A DNA stretch of 64,000 bases from Hybos culiciformis. Taxonomy: Eukaryota; Arthropoda; Insecta; Diptera; Hybotidae. Within the stretch, counting starts at the first letter, position 1, and each line of letters opens with the position of its first letter. Positions 49,088 through 63,569 of the stretch are shown in pieces. The position numbers and the translations under genes are program-made. Where the stretch lies: NCBI GenBank assembly GCA_964007475.1, contig OZ023274.1, positions 75,341,303-75,405,302 of the forward strand, in the 5' to 3' direction. The notes below the pieces were generated by a model. That model had not been told where the DNA came from and ran no database searches. It saw nothing but the letters and a program-made list of their open reading frames with translations.

Positions 49088-51930
49088 TGTGTATTGACGC
49101 ATATAATACTCCATTTAGTGATCTAAATTCTATAGCACTAAATACAACATAACGATCCCCAACGCATTAAAATAAAATAATCGTATCTTTATTTTGTACA
49201 TAACCTATCATACCACACAAGCTTTAAACTTTTTTTTTTTCGAAATGAATGATGATAAGCATACAATTTGATATTAACAAGAGATTCAGAAACATGCTTT
49301 CTTATTCGGTATTTTCCCGTATTTGATTTTTATTTAATGAGTCAGTTTAATTAGTTTATTAAATCTTTATTATTGATAAAACAATGCCCCCTGAATTAGG
49401 ACAAAAACACTTGGATGCTGAAATAATATCTATTGTAGTCCAGATAATGGCATCTGAATATGTTTACCGAAGTAGTATTCAAGCTCAACGGGCTTTTTTA
49501 CTATAAAATATGATTTATTTTTAATATTTTTTGTATTTTGGTACTATACTAATCATTATCGCCTCTAAGCATGTTTACGAGTTTTAAAAGGGGATTCCAT
49601 TCTTAATTACCTACTTATAAAAAAATATAATATTTTATTTGTATAGGAATTTTTGTTGAATGAAAATGATAAAATATAAAATTATAAAAAATTAATTAAT
49701 AAGAAAAAAAAATTCTCTCAGTCTCTCAAGAACTTTTTAAACACGAAAAAGTGTAGGTAATATTAGGAAATTATCGATTTTGAAAGTTTATTATCAATAA
49801 GATTTTGTCATTTCACTTGAAAGTAAATTTGGGATTAGTGTATATAAATTTTTTTTTTGTAATTCAAATGTCAAGACTTCTTCAACAGACGAGCTTTGCT
49901 TCTTTTGCTATTTACTACTTTACTTACTTCTTTCATCGATGACGGCAGTTCATAATGGAATACAAATTTTCTTTCTTTTCTAGACCCTGTACTTTCTAAG
50001 ATTTTTAAGCATCATTTTCTTCAACTTATTTAAAATTGTTATTTTCTAGACCCTGTCAATTACCATAATTATCAACTATATACTTAGCTTCTGTTTCTTG
50101 GACTTTTGTTTTTAGACTTTTGTTTTATATGTCTAAAACAAGTGGCAAATTTCATTCAATTCAGTGGTATTATATGTATGTTCTTAGTTTTTGTACGTGA
50201 AGATTTTTATTTTTTTTTATATACTTATTAGTTTTTTAATAAGGTTAAACAAAAAACGCTTTTGTTTTATTCCCTTTTGCTTTTCATTTTAATTCAAAAT
50301 AATTTACAGTGTTTATTTATCACAAACTGCGATAACTTCTCAATTGTTTACGATCAATAATATGTTGTTCAATATCTTCATTATCATCAAATTTTATTTA
50401 TCAATGTGGCTTTAATCAATATCTAGACAAAGAAAGATTTGCTTCGACAAAAATTCCAATATTAGTAGGTACTCAATTATTAAAACGTGTTGTAAATTCA
50501 GAACATATTTTTATTGTTTTTGCTCTTTCTTTAGTGCTTTAGTGGTGTAGTTTGTTAGTTTAAAGTTTAGTTTAAATAAATATTTTAGGAAATAATAATT
50601 GTAATGATTTTATTAATCGCACTAAGGCTTTTATAAATAATTCAAACTATATAAATTAAAAAAGATTTTATAAACAGAATCGAGCAAAAATAATATATTT
50701 TTTAAACCCGATAATTACCATTTTGTTATCTTATGATCAGACCGCTTGTACCTTCATTATATATAAGTGAATTGTATATATTATATATATTTGTACATAA
50801 ACTTCAATGTTGAAGAAAAAAGTAGGTAGGTATATATATAAATATTAGCTTATTGTTGTTCATAAAATTCTCCTTAAAATAGGAATAATGTGATTTAACA
50901 TCATTTCAGCAAATTTCGATGCAATTGAAGATTTTAACAAGGAGATTATGAGTCTTTTGCACGAAGGGTAGTATATAAATCTTAAAATGTTTTAAAAATA
51001 CTTAAGAACAATTTTGTGGAAATACTGAAGCTGTGTACGAAAGTGTATATGGTAAAATATGTACATATAACCCATTAAGCAAAATAATAAAGAATGAAAA
51101 GTCAATTAACAGAATTCTCTTTCATTTGAATCAAAATTGGCTTGTTATTGAGTTTAGTTGAAGATTAAAGTAACAACAGAATAAATAGAAATATATATAA
51201 AAATATTTTATTTTTAAAATCTGACTGTTTCTTGGCTTATTGTTTATTTAAAATGCCCACCTTAAGATAACAAAAGTTTACTATCTTAATCGACATAGTT
51301 TCAAAATCAAATAATGATACCAAAAAATGAGAACAATACCGAAAAAATTTATATAAATTGTTTAATTTTTTTTTATAATAATGTATTTTTTTTTTTTGTA
51401 AATTAATAAATAATTTATCAAGATTTTAGTCAATCTCACGAAAAAATAATTAATTTAAATTTCAAGAAAAAGTTTAAAAAAAAAAAAACAATAACTTTTT
51501 TTTTTAAGCTTAAAATATTAATAATTTTCATTGCATTTTCACTTTTACTTTTATAAAATTTATAAAATATCAAAAAGTTCGAGCCTGTATGCAGTTGGAA
51601 TATATTTCATAAAAAAAAATTGGTAAAATATCTGTGCCATAAAATCAAAATTAATTTAAAAAAATTAGTTGTTTAATCTTATTCTAGAATAATTAACCTT
51701 TTGATAGAGATTCTCATTAACTTATTATTAAGTTGTTATTTTAAAAATAATTGAATAGAAATTTAATTGATATTGTCTTGTGTATCTTTCGTTGCAAATA
51801 AGTTAAGCTTTTAATATGTACTACATTGAATCATTGATGATTTTTTTTTTGATAAATTCGAAATAGATTTATTATTATAATTAATTCAGTTTTTATTTTA
51901 TTTTTTTAATTGTCAATTCTTATTATAATA
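49088..51930. other. intergenic, with decayed coding-like relics
   Basis: No intact gene. A plus-strand frame at 49384-49506 starts MPPELGQKHLDAEIISIVVQ and continues for about 40 residues with a protein-like composition before a stop. On the minus strand around 50310-50480, fragments such as KFDDNEDIEQHIIDRKQLRS appear but are broken by stops. These look like remains of genes or elements; no family was recognised. The rest is AT-rich filler. Confidence 0.4.
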
Positions 51931-51932
51931 TA

Positions 51933-51938
51933 TTTATT
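51933..51938 (-). terminator. polyadenylation signal of the TSPN-like gene
   Basis: AATAAA on the minus strand about 65 bases beyond the stop codon at 52005, a normal distance for a cleavage signal. Confidence 0.5.
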
Positions 51939-52004
51939 ACATTATTATACATACATTTTATCCAATAATTCTAGAATTTTGATATATACTCATAATTAAA
52001 ATTA

Positions 52005-52959
52005 CTAACAAAAACAATCACATTTCTTACGAATTCCAATTTCTTCACAATTATTAACATTAATTTTCTTTATATTTTCAATATTTGAATAAAATTTAAA
52101 TTTTCTTAATTCTAAATTTAATTTTTTATCAAAAACTTTAACTTTCATTGTTAAATTTTTAGAAATTATTAACGGTTCAATATTGCATGATTTTCCGTCA
52201 GAAACTTCTATATACAAACAGTCAAACCATAAATTAATTTTTTTATTTGTAAATTTTAAGAAAAATTTATGCCATTTACCATCGATAATCTAAAAATGAA
52301 TAAGAAAAAAATTTTTTTTTTAATTATTTTCAATTAAGTTATCAAAAGAAACAGCAATATTAATGTTAAATCCGCAAAGCTTAAAGTCTCTTATTTTATG
52401 AGATCGAAGAATAATTTTGAACAATAAAGTTATTAGAAAATAAATATGTTTTCTATGATATACAATATCCTATGAGATGATAGCTATTTTAATTAAATGC
52501 GTAAAGTTAAACCAATAAATTTTCAGATAAAAAAAAAAAACAAATTAAAATTACCTGAGTATTTCTTGGATACATAAATTTAATGATATTTTTGTGACCA
52601 TTGATATTCAAAGACGGTTTTGCAGGAAACCAAAATTTTAATCGATCATAAAATTTTATACCATCTTTGGTAATTTTTTGCATAATAGTTAAAAAATTTA
52701 CAAATTTGTCAGTTTTAAGACGAAAAATTATTTCAATAGCAAAATTTTCAATCAATTCTGGTGAAGTTTCAGAAAAAAATTCTGTAAAATTGTAGTCAAT
52801 TACATCGTAACCACTTTGATTTAAATGATAATAAAAGATTTCATTACTTGTATTATTTTTTGAATTTGGAACTATAATGTTCTGTAATAAATCAAATTCA
52901 TGACCTTTAGTTATATTAATAAAATAAAATACTAAAATAATTCTAAAATTTGTACTCAT
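52005..52959 (-). CDS. small secreted protein with TSPN/laminin-G-like domain
   Basis: Two exons joined in phase 0: exon 1 at 52555-52959 (ends CAG|gtaatt) and exon 2 at 52005-52289 (acceptor tttttag, then ATT ATC GAT GGT). The product is 229 residues. It starts with a signal peptide (MSTNFRIILVFYFINITKG) and has several N-glycosylation sites (NNTS, NQS, NFT). The middle has the pattern of thrombospondin-N/laminin-G folds: a FAIEIIFRLKTD strand and, right across the splice junction, IIDGKWHKFFLKFTNKKINL then WFDCLYIE, which matches the (D)GxWHK...V/W-D-C signature. It ends in a Cys-rich NCEEIGIRKKCDCFC. Such domains usually head larger matrix proteins such as collagens; here the chain stops after the domain. 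A role outside the cell, perhaps in matrix binding, is inferred. The join across the motif is strong evidence that the gene is real. Confidence 0.7.
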
Positions 52960-54465
52960 TTTTATAACTAGGATATAAATGAAAAAAATATATTTTTAGT
53001 TTTTACTTTCTAAATGTACAAACTGATAAAAACTGATAAAGCTTTAAGAAAAATTTCTAAAAGACAATAAAATCATTTTTCATAATTGTGAACTTGAAAT
53101 TATTCATATAATAAAATTATATATTTTAATTGAAAAATTATTTTATGCACCAGTTTTATAGATCAAGCAAGAAACAGAAATTTTCTGCCATTTAAGTTGA
53201 CAAAAAATATCATGACATAAGAGAACAAAAACACATGAGCGAGAATGATCTAAACATAGCAAACAATCTAAAATAGTTAGACCCATCGCACTATTCCATA
53301 TGTTACAGGAAATTTTTTTATGTACATATTTTAGATTAATTTTCATTAAAATCAAAATAAATCTGTAATCAATTATAGATTAAAAATTCAAAATCAAAAT
53401 TCGCTACAAACTTCAATTACAAATATGCTGTTCATAAGACTGAAATACAACATAAAGCTTGTAGATGTAATATAATACTATGCTTGTACAGGAACATGTT
53501 TTTCTTAACAAAATAAAATCGCTTTATTTTATTTCTATCATTTAGTTTTAAAATCTGAATATGTCACAAAAATCATTAAAAAAATTTCTAATTAATTTAT
53601 TTCATTATTGAAATTTGATCTTTTACTACAAAAATTAATTTTTTATTTTAGTTTTATCATGATTGCAATTTTCTTTTGATTTTATTTAATTATAATAGAA
53701 AACATGTAAATTTTTAATTTTATAGTTCATCAGATTTCAGAATGTAATTTCTTTAAATCTGGAAAAATATTCTACAAATATCGTTCAATGTCACATATTT
53801 AATTTTGTAGACGTTATAACTATTATAAATTTTAGAAAACTTTATTGCTTAAAAAAAATCTAAAATAGTAATAGAAATAAAGTCATAAAAATTTATTTAT
53901 TTTTCTACTGACTTTTATTTACATTTTATGCAAACATAAACCTAGTTAAACAAATTACATACATAATGTACATTAATTTGAAGTATATCATGAAATCAAA
54001 TCATAATAGTTTCGTAGTTCATTTTATTTACATAACAAATCTTAGAAGAAAATGAAAACTAAACATAAAAACGTATAACAATAAAGTTCAAATGAAGCTA
54101 CATATTTTAATTGAAATAATTTTTAGATACTGCATAAATTTATCAAAAAAAAAGATAATAAAACTATAAGTACCATAAGTACATTATGTTGGAATGCACG
54201 AGAACAAGATCTCGTGGATAAATTTACATGTATGTATAAAGAAAATATGCATTGTTATTTAATTAATTTTCTGCCCACGAGAATGGACTACCTCCGGGAT
54301 AATTATTACTATTTTCTATTGCATATATAACTGAGGCAATTAAACTCTAGTTAAATATATGTTGATTCCAATATTTCAATAATTAATAAAATACTATATT
54401 ATATGAAAACATTTATTAATATTTATAACTATTATAACTAACTATAACAACATTTTATTTTCTAG
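52960..54465. other. intergenic / Wnt upstream intron
   Basis: Holds the putative promoter of the TSPN-like gene (leftward) and the end of a Wnt intron. No exon with a signal peptide for the Wnt gene was found here. The Cys-rich 70-codon frame at 53143-53355 (minus) has no recognised features. A small hairpin (cacgaga...tctcgtg) lies at about 54198-54218. Confidence 0.45.
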
Positions 54466-57400
54466 TTTAATAAAGTGTCTTGCATCGGAGATCCTTTGTG
54501 GACGAATACCAGGCCTTTCACATGCACAACGACAGCTTTGTATAGAATCACCAGATGCTCTAGTCGCGTTAGGCGCGGGCCATCATCTTGGCGCACAAGA
54601 ATGTCAATATCAATTCAAAGGTCATCGTTGGAATTGTTCAAATGTTTGGCAAAAAGATGTTTTTGGTCACATTATGTTTGTAGGTAAGATTATCTAACAT
54701 TAATAATTTTAATATTCCAGAAAATTAATTTAATTTCATTAATAATATAACATTATTTATTATTCTAGTAAAAAACTCGTAAATTTCTTTAAAGTGACCA
54801 ATTAGATAAAAAAAAAAAAAAATTATAAATTCAAATATCATACTTTTTATAAGCCCCCGCTGGTTCCATTGTGTCTCAGTTATTCCGTTATTAATATGGT
54901 TATTTGAAAAATTTGTACACAAAAAAAAAAATTCATAATATTTTCTATTGTTGTATACTGATCCAATATAATAGTACAAGATAAACATATAGTTTAAAGA
55001 AAGTGAACAAATTGTGAAAATCGTTCTATATAATGAAAAGACGTATATATGTTGTACTGATATGTATTTATTAATGATTGGTCCCTTCTTTAATCTTATG
55101 AAACAAAATTTCAAATATGACAGAATAAAACATATATCTCAATCACACTCTTACTGTGTTCCCAAAAGTTTAGGTTGCAGTTTTTTTATTACATAGTCAC
55201 AAACTGTTAAGCAATAATTTTTTATTTAAGCACAAAAATAGTTTTTATTTCAAACTTTAGTATCATAAATAAAAACCGTCGATAAATAACAAAAATTTAA
55301 TCCAACTTTGCCGAGACCAAAGTCGATCTACGATAGTTATTTTTGAATTTTTACATAGATATGATGAGTCAGTCGAGTAAAATAAAGAACTTTTCTCGTA
55401 TTGAAGATAACAAGAGCACCGTCATTTACATGGTACCTATACTTCAAAACATCTACCATAATAAACTTATTCAGTGTTAACAAAAAAAAAAAAGAATGAT
55501 CTTATAACATCTCCATTGTATTAAACTTTTAGGTGCATTTCAAAAAACATTGATAACTTTGCGTGTTAAACATTAAAATTTTATGTGGAATGACTCGTGC
55601 TACCAATTTCTATAAAATGGTACCTACATAATGTACATACGTACATATATTGTATACATAATTTACTATATAAAAAAATTGAAAGGCATTGAGAAAATGT
55701 TTTCAAGATGACATTCTGATGAATAAACCAATTTTCGGAATATTTTAGTGATTTTTCAAATATCTATTCCATTTTAGTAATTTTATTTAAAATCTGAAAT
55801 GTGAACGAATTGAAATGATAAGCTCCAGAATTCTACAAAATTGAACGTTGAAAGGAAAAGTTAATCTTTTCTAGGTATGGTAGATGAGCTGGATTCTAGA
55901 GAAAATTTAAAGTGAGCTAAGCTTTATGGCTTTCTACCGAAGATTTCTTTAATTGAAATTAATGTCAGTCAAATCATGCCCAAAGAATTCAAGTTTTTTA
56001 TGCATTGTTTAGCAGAATTTATCAAAAAACTACCTATAGAAAATAATTGCATTTATGGAAATATTAAAAGAAAAATAAAATTCTATATAACTATATACAA
56101 ATACATGTTTCCTTATTTTATTTTTTTCCTGTTCAGGTTCAAAAGAAGCTGCATTCACCTACGCAATTACAAGTGCTGGTGCTGTGCATGCAATAACAAC
56201 AGCTTGTGCAAAAGGTAACATTTCACTTTGTGGTTGCGATGCAATCCAGCGTAGAAACACTAATTTAAATAGTATTCCTTATCATCAAAATCAACATATA
56301 AATTATTTGGATAAAAATAAACATCCGCAACGTCATCACAGGTATCAAAAACAAAAAAAAGATCACAATCAGTATTTACAAAATGAACATGGTGTAGAAT
56401 CAACAGAAGAAATAAGTCAACCATGGAAATGGGGTGGCTGTTCAGCTGATATTAATTATGGAATGAAATTTGCACGAAGATTTCTAGACGCACGCGAAAT
56501 TGAAAAAGATGATAGAACTTTAATGAATTTACATAACAACAGAGTGGGAAGAAAGGTAAAATTAAATTAAATTTCATAATATAATTTTTTTTCTATAGAA
56601 TATTATTTACATTAATTGTGTCACTTCTAAAAATTGTTAATAAACACTTAGAATGTCAAATAAATAATATAATTTAAAAAACGATATAATTTTTTAAACT
56701 TAATTTATAAGAAAGGTATTTAAATATATTTATTTTAGTAATTCTAGTAAATATATAAAAGCTTGGTTCACGAGAAAATAGTTTTCTAAACTCCAAAAAA
56801 ATATTTCATCGTATGAAGATAATAAAACAAAATACAAATGTGATAAGCCGATATTAGATTAGATGTAAAATAGTCCAAATAAAAAAAAATGCATTCGTAT
56901 ATAAAACAGAATTTAACGACCATGACTCTTCGTTTTGCAACACTGTCTGAAAACTGTAATAGTACGAGTACCTACCTTCTTTATTTAAAAAAAAAATGTT
57001 TATAATAATTTTCGCTATTTCAATTCTTAGTTCCATCTTTATGATTTAGTGGTTTCATTAGTTTATTTTATTTTTCAGATAGTTAAAAATCTTCTTCGGA
57101 CAGAATGTAAGTGTCATGGTGTTAGTGGATCATGTGCCATGAAAACTTGTTGGAAAAGTTTGCCACCGTTTAGAGTGATAGGAGACACACTTATGAAAAA
57201 ATATGATCGTGCCAAATTAGTACATGCTGTTAAAGATTTTAAGACAGGAGAATTGACCTTAGTTTTAACAAGGTAAAAAAAATTAAGAATTATTTATGAT
57301 TTTCCTCTATAGAAACCAAAATTAATAAAATTTTCATAAATTAAACAATGTTCACATTGTACATAATAAACCAATGCAATAAATGAAAACTCGGCATCAT

Positions 57401-58045
57401 ATTAGTCGCATTTATAATACATGGTTGTTTTGTGAGTTATAGTACCGTTTATTATTTGAAATATAATACATATTAATGTACATAATAATATAATGATAAA
57501 TTAAAAAATAGGATGGACGATATTAGTAATAATATAATGTAAAATTATATTGACTATAATTTTTAGTTTTTTTTTATGTTTGGACTTGAAATTAGGTCTT
57601 AGCCCGGACTTGGATTTGTACGTTGTAGGTATATATGTATATACACGTACATCAATTATTAATCTTATCAAAAAAATAATCTTTAAAATAATTTAATAAT
57701 ATTATGAGATTCTGCATATTTCTAATTTTTTCGTTTAATTCTAGAAAAGGTAAAATAGGCAAAAATGTGAAAAAAGCTCAACCAAAACGAATGGAATTAG
57801 TTTATATTGAATCTTCACCAAATTATTGTGAAAGAAATTTATTATTAGGCTCATATGGTACAATTGGACGAAAATGTAATCGTAGTACTAGAGGCATTGA
57901 AGGATGTGATCTATTATGTTGTGGTCGTGGATATAATACCCATCAAATAAATCGAACTTGGCAATGCAAATGTAAATTTCATTGGTGCTGTCAAGTTCAA
58001 TGTGACATTTGTAAAGAAAAATATGAAGAATATACTTGTAAATAA
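54466..58045 (+). CDS. Wnt ligand, Wnt7 type (Drosophila Wnt2-like), 5' exon missing
   Basis: Four exons with consistent phases: 54466-54683, 56137-56555, 57079-57272 and 57745-58045, giving 376 residues to the stop. The first begins after tttctag inside a codon, so an upstream exon with the signal peptide is missing. Wnt hallmarks are the N-terminal [15 protein letters not shown], the HRWNCS motif, [17 protein letters not shown], the acylation site [10 protein letters not shown] (Ser after GV is the lipid-modified residue in Wnts), and the C-terminal [14 protein letters not shown] and [14 protein letters not shown]. Wnt7-like words include [33 protein letters not shown] and the final YTCK. 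Wnts are secreted, lipidated ligands of Frizzled receptors. Exon 2 carries a His/Gln/Lys/Asn-rich insert of roughly 50 residues between CGCD and [10 protein letters not shown] that is absent from typical Wnt7. The family call is certain; the subfamily is likely. Confidence 0.92.
54684..56136 (+). other. Wnt intron with no other feature
   Basis: Bounded by gtaagat and a pyrimidine-rich acceptor ending gttcag. No nested gene was seen; the open frames inside (for example 54725-55114 minus) have random AT-rich composition. Confidence 0.7.
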
Positions 58046-58134
58046 TATAATATATATATAAAACAAATAGAATATCCAACTTTAGAAAATTAGCTTTTAT
58101 GTTCATATTTAACTTATTATTAAAAATTAAGTAA

Positions 58135-58140
58135 AATAAA
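58135..58140 (+). terminator. polyadenylation signal of the Wnt gene
   Basis: AATAAA about 90 bases after the Wnt stop codon. The segment between here and the Fdh 3' end is convergent intergenic DNA. Confidence 0.55.
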
Positions 58141-58800
58141 GTTTTATTGTATATATAATTTTAAAAATAATTAAAAATAATTATTGCAAAGGTAAATAAT
58201 AAATAGTTAATAATTATTTTAAATTTTAGAGTTAAAGCGGCAGCAATATGATAAAGGAAAATAAATTAAAAATCGTCTTTGTTTAGAACGGAAGTATTAA
58301 ATATTTTGTAATGCAACAAATCAATTTTCTTGGAAATTTGGCATTATTTCTTCTTTTCCTTTTTGAATTTTCAATTTGTCCACAAGTGTGTGGATATGCA
58401 TTATAACATTCTATCGACGTATATAAATACCATTGGTGATCATTATTCAATGTTCATAATATAACTTCGTATTATAAAATTAAACAGTATTGAAAAAAGG
58501 TTTAATTAGGACGTAAGAAGAATAACATCAGTTTGTTATTATTTTACGAAAAAGCTATCGATATCGAATAATAAATTCAAAAACTATAGTAGAAATAATA
58601 TAACAATTTATCCCAATTGTTACATAAAATTTTACGACATGTTGCCGAAACAAAAAACTATGCAACATGTGCCAAATTTTGCTAAATCTAAAATACAATA
58701 GTACCTTTCTTTCATTTCATTACCTTTTTTCATATAAAATTTTCAACAACAACAATGTTATGAATAAATGTAAAGTTAAAAAATTAGAAGATTAAAAAAA
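58141..58800. other. convergent intergenic spacer between Wnt and Fdh
   Basis: The 3' ends of the two genes face each other across about 800 bases. Nothing else is recognised. Confidence 0.6.
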
Positions 58801-58806
58801 TTTATT
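58801..58806 (-). terminator. polyadenylation signal of the Fdh gene
   Basis: AATAAA on the minus strand about 50 bases beyond the stop codon at 58856. Confidence 0.5.
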
Positions 58807-58855
58807 AAAAATATTATTTGTATAATAACAACTTTCTTATTTCTTAACAAATATT

Positions 58856-61498
<2,643 letters not shown>

Positions 61499-62429
61499 CT
61501 CTACAAATTTCTTGAAGTTATTTTCCAACAAAATTGCAATCCAGAATGAATTAAATCGAATGTTTAATTAATTAATCAAAAGCACTATCGTTATCGACAA
61601 CCATCGACCTAAACGACTTGCATCTCTAGTCAATGGTATGCGAATATTCGAGTATTCGAATATAATTTTTTTGCAACAATCAGAAGCAACTTCATTAGTA
61701 TATTACCAAGAATTAAATATTGCGCCGACTTAGCACAAGCCTGACCGACGCGGTTATTGTTTTTCTTAAATTTAATCATCTCAGTAATTTCTTATATCTT
61801 ATATATAAAATCGAAGGTATTCTCAACTTAACTGAAAACTAAGAAAAAAGATAAAATTGTTTTATATTTTATTTCGTTTTAACGGTGTTTAGATTGTCAG
61901 TTTTATAATAACGGATTGCATCCTCACATATCAGTTTATCTGAGATATCTCCAGCATAAAAAAGTTAGTTCATTTCGTTCATTTCAGTTTAAGAAGCCAA
62001 GAAATCAACTACGGCTTCGTGCTGTGATAAATGTAAACAATAAGTGCGTTTTTTTTTGTAAATAAACAAAATAGTTTTTTTATTATCGTTTCGTTATATA
62101 TTTATTTTTATTTTTATTTTTATTTTTATTTATTAATTTATCATTATTTCATTATTAATAGAAGAAAATAAAATCATGTAAACATTTTGATTATTCAATC
62201 GAATGGTTCGTACGTTATCAATTTAATCATAAAGTATTAAAATTAAATTAAATTCGAACAAAAATAAAAAAAAATTAAACAACTTTACAACTTATTTTTA
62301 TAATAGTCGAACGGATTTGCAAATTGCAAATAGGCATAAAATTTGATAAAAGAGATTAAAGTTCATTTTATGGTTAAAATAAAATTTGGGAAAATTCTGG
62401 ACAAAAATTAACAAATAATAAATGATATA
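61499..62429. promoter_or_regulatory. shared divergent promoter region of Fdh and AMACR
   Basis: About 930 bases separate the two start codons, which point away from each other. The region contains a palindromic cgaatattcgagtattcgaa at about 61641-61660, a GC-richer patch at about 61720-61762, and a TCAGTT initiator-like word at 61984-61989 that could start the AMACR transcript. A TTTTTA-type pentanucleotide tract lies at about 62098-62135. Start sites cannot be fixed from sequence alone. Confidence 0.4.
62098..62136. repeat. short TTTTTA/TTTA microsatellite
   Basis: Several tandem units of tttttat sit in the 5' region of AMACR. Simple-sequence tract; no function inferred. Confidence 0.7.
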
Positions 62430-63569
62430 ATGCCTTTGAAAGGTGTAAAAATTTTAGAATTTGCAGGATTAGCACCTGCTCCATTTTGTGGGAAAATTTT
62501 ATCAGATTTTGGTGCTACTGTTGTTAGAATTGACAAAAATCCGCATAATGCTTTGGATTGTCTTCAAAGTGGTAAAAAAACATTAGCACTAAATTTAAAA
62601 AAGCCAGAAGCACAAAATTTAATAAAATCCCTCAGCAAAAAGTATGATGTTGTTTTGGAACCTTTTAGACCTGGCGTTATGGAAAAATTGAATCTTGGAC
62701 CAGATATTTTGATGAAAGAAAATCCAAGGCTAATTTATGCTCGATTAACTGGATTCGGCCAAAATGGACCACTATCGAAACGCGCTGGGCATGACATTAA
62801 TTTTGCAGCAATTAGTGGAATTTTGTCATTTCTGGGACGTAAATCAGATCCGCCTACAGCACCTATTAATTTGTTAGCTGATTTTGCTGGAGGATCGGTA
62901 ATGTGTGCATTTGGTATTTGTCTAGCATTATTAGACAGATATAAATCTGGTCTAGGACAAATAGTTGATAGCTCTATGGTTGAAGGAGCTGCGTACGTAG
63001 CTAGTTGGCTTTTAATGTCACAGAATCTTCCGATTTGGGGTAGAGCAAGAGGGGAGAATATTCTCGATTCTGGTGCATTTTATTATGATGTATATAAAAC
63101 ACAAGACGGCAAAAATATGTCCGTCGGAGCGCTAGAACCACAATTTTTTGATGAATTTTGTAAAACATTAAATATTCAGTTGGATCAATATTCGTCCAGT
63201 GACGATGAGGCTAGAAAATTAATTCAAAGCAAATTTTTAATGAAAACACAAGATGAATGGTCAAAAATATTTGAATCATTAGATGCCTGTGTATTTCCTG
63301 TTTTAGATTGGAAGACTGCACATCATCATTATCATAATGCCGCACGAAAATCTTTTACTCTTAACAATGAGGGAACAGTAATTCCAGAACCAGCACCAAA
63401 ATTAAGTAGAACTCCGGGAAAATTGAAAGATGTTAATAATGAAGTAATTGCAAATAGTTTTGAGGTCGCTGCAGAAATATTGAAAGAAATTGATCAAAAT
63501 GTTAATGATGTTAAAAATTTAATTAATTCGGGTATTCTTATCACTACAGAAGGAAAAATGAAATTGTAA
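62430..63569 (+). CDS. AMACR: alpha-methylacyl-CoA racemase
   Basis: One uninterrupted exon of 379 residues, close to the 382 of the human enzyme. It belongs to the CoA-transferase family III fold. The N-terminus LKGVKILEFAGLAPAPFCGK leads to DFGATVVRID and the CoA-binding LEPFRPGVMEKL. The catalytic acid/base residues of the racemase are His121 (AGHDIN) and Asp151 (NLLADFAGG), with Glu236 in GALEPQF. The substrate is the 2-methyl-branched acyl-CoA of branched-chain fatty acids and sterol side chains, epimerised before peroxisomal and mitochondrial beta-oxidation. The C-terminus ends MKL, which only loosely resembles a peroxisomal SKL-type signal; the N-terminus has no obvious mitochondrial presequence. 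The gene is intronless here, but the divergent partner and full length argue against a dead retrocopy. Confidence 0.95.
   Translation: MPLKGVKILEFAGLAPAPFCGKILSDFGATVVRIDKNPHNALDCLQSGKKTLALNLKKPEAQNLIKSLSKKYDVVLEPFRPGVMEKLNLGPDILMKENPRLIYARLTGFGQNGPLSKRAGHDINFAAISGILSFLGRKSDPPTAPINLLADFAGGSVMCAFGICLALLDRYKSGLGQIVDSSMVEGAAYVASWLLMSQNLPIWGRARGENILDSGAFYYDVYKTQDGKNMSVGALEPQFFDEFCKTLNIQLDQYSSSDDEARKLIQSKFLMKTQDEWSKIFESLDACVFPVLDWKTAHHHYHNAARKSFTLNNEGTVIPEPAPKLSRTPGKLKDVNNEVIANSFEVAAEILKEIDQNVNDVKNLINSGILITTEGKMKL

Noticed and set aside
53143..53355. Cys-rich 70-codon minus-strand frame
   Set aside because: Eight cysteines drew attention, but there is no signal peptide or repeat pattern, and it sits in the probable promoter of the TSPN-like gene.
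63555..63569. C-terminal MKL of AMACR as a clear peroxisomal signal
   Set aside because: The residue at -3 is Met rather than Ser, Ala or Cys, so it is only a weak match.
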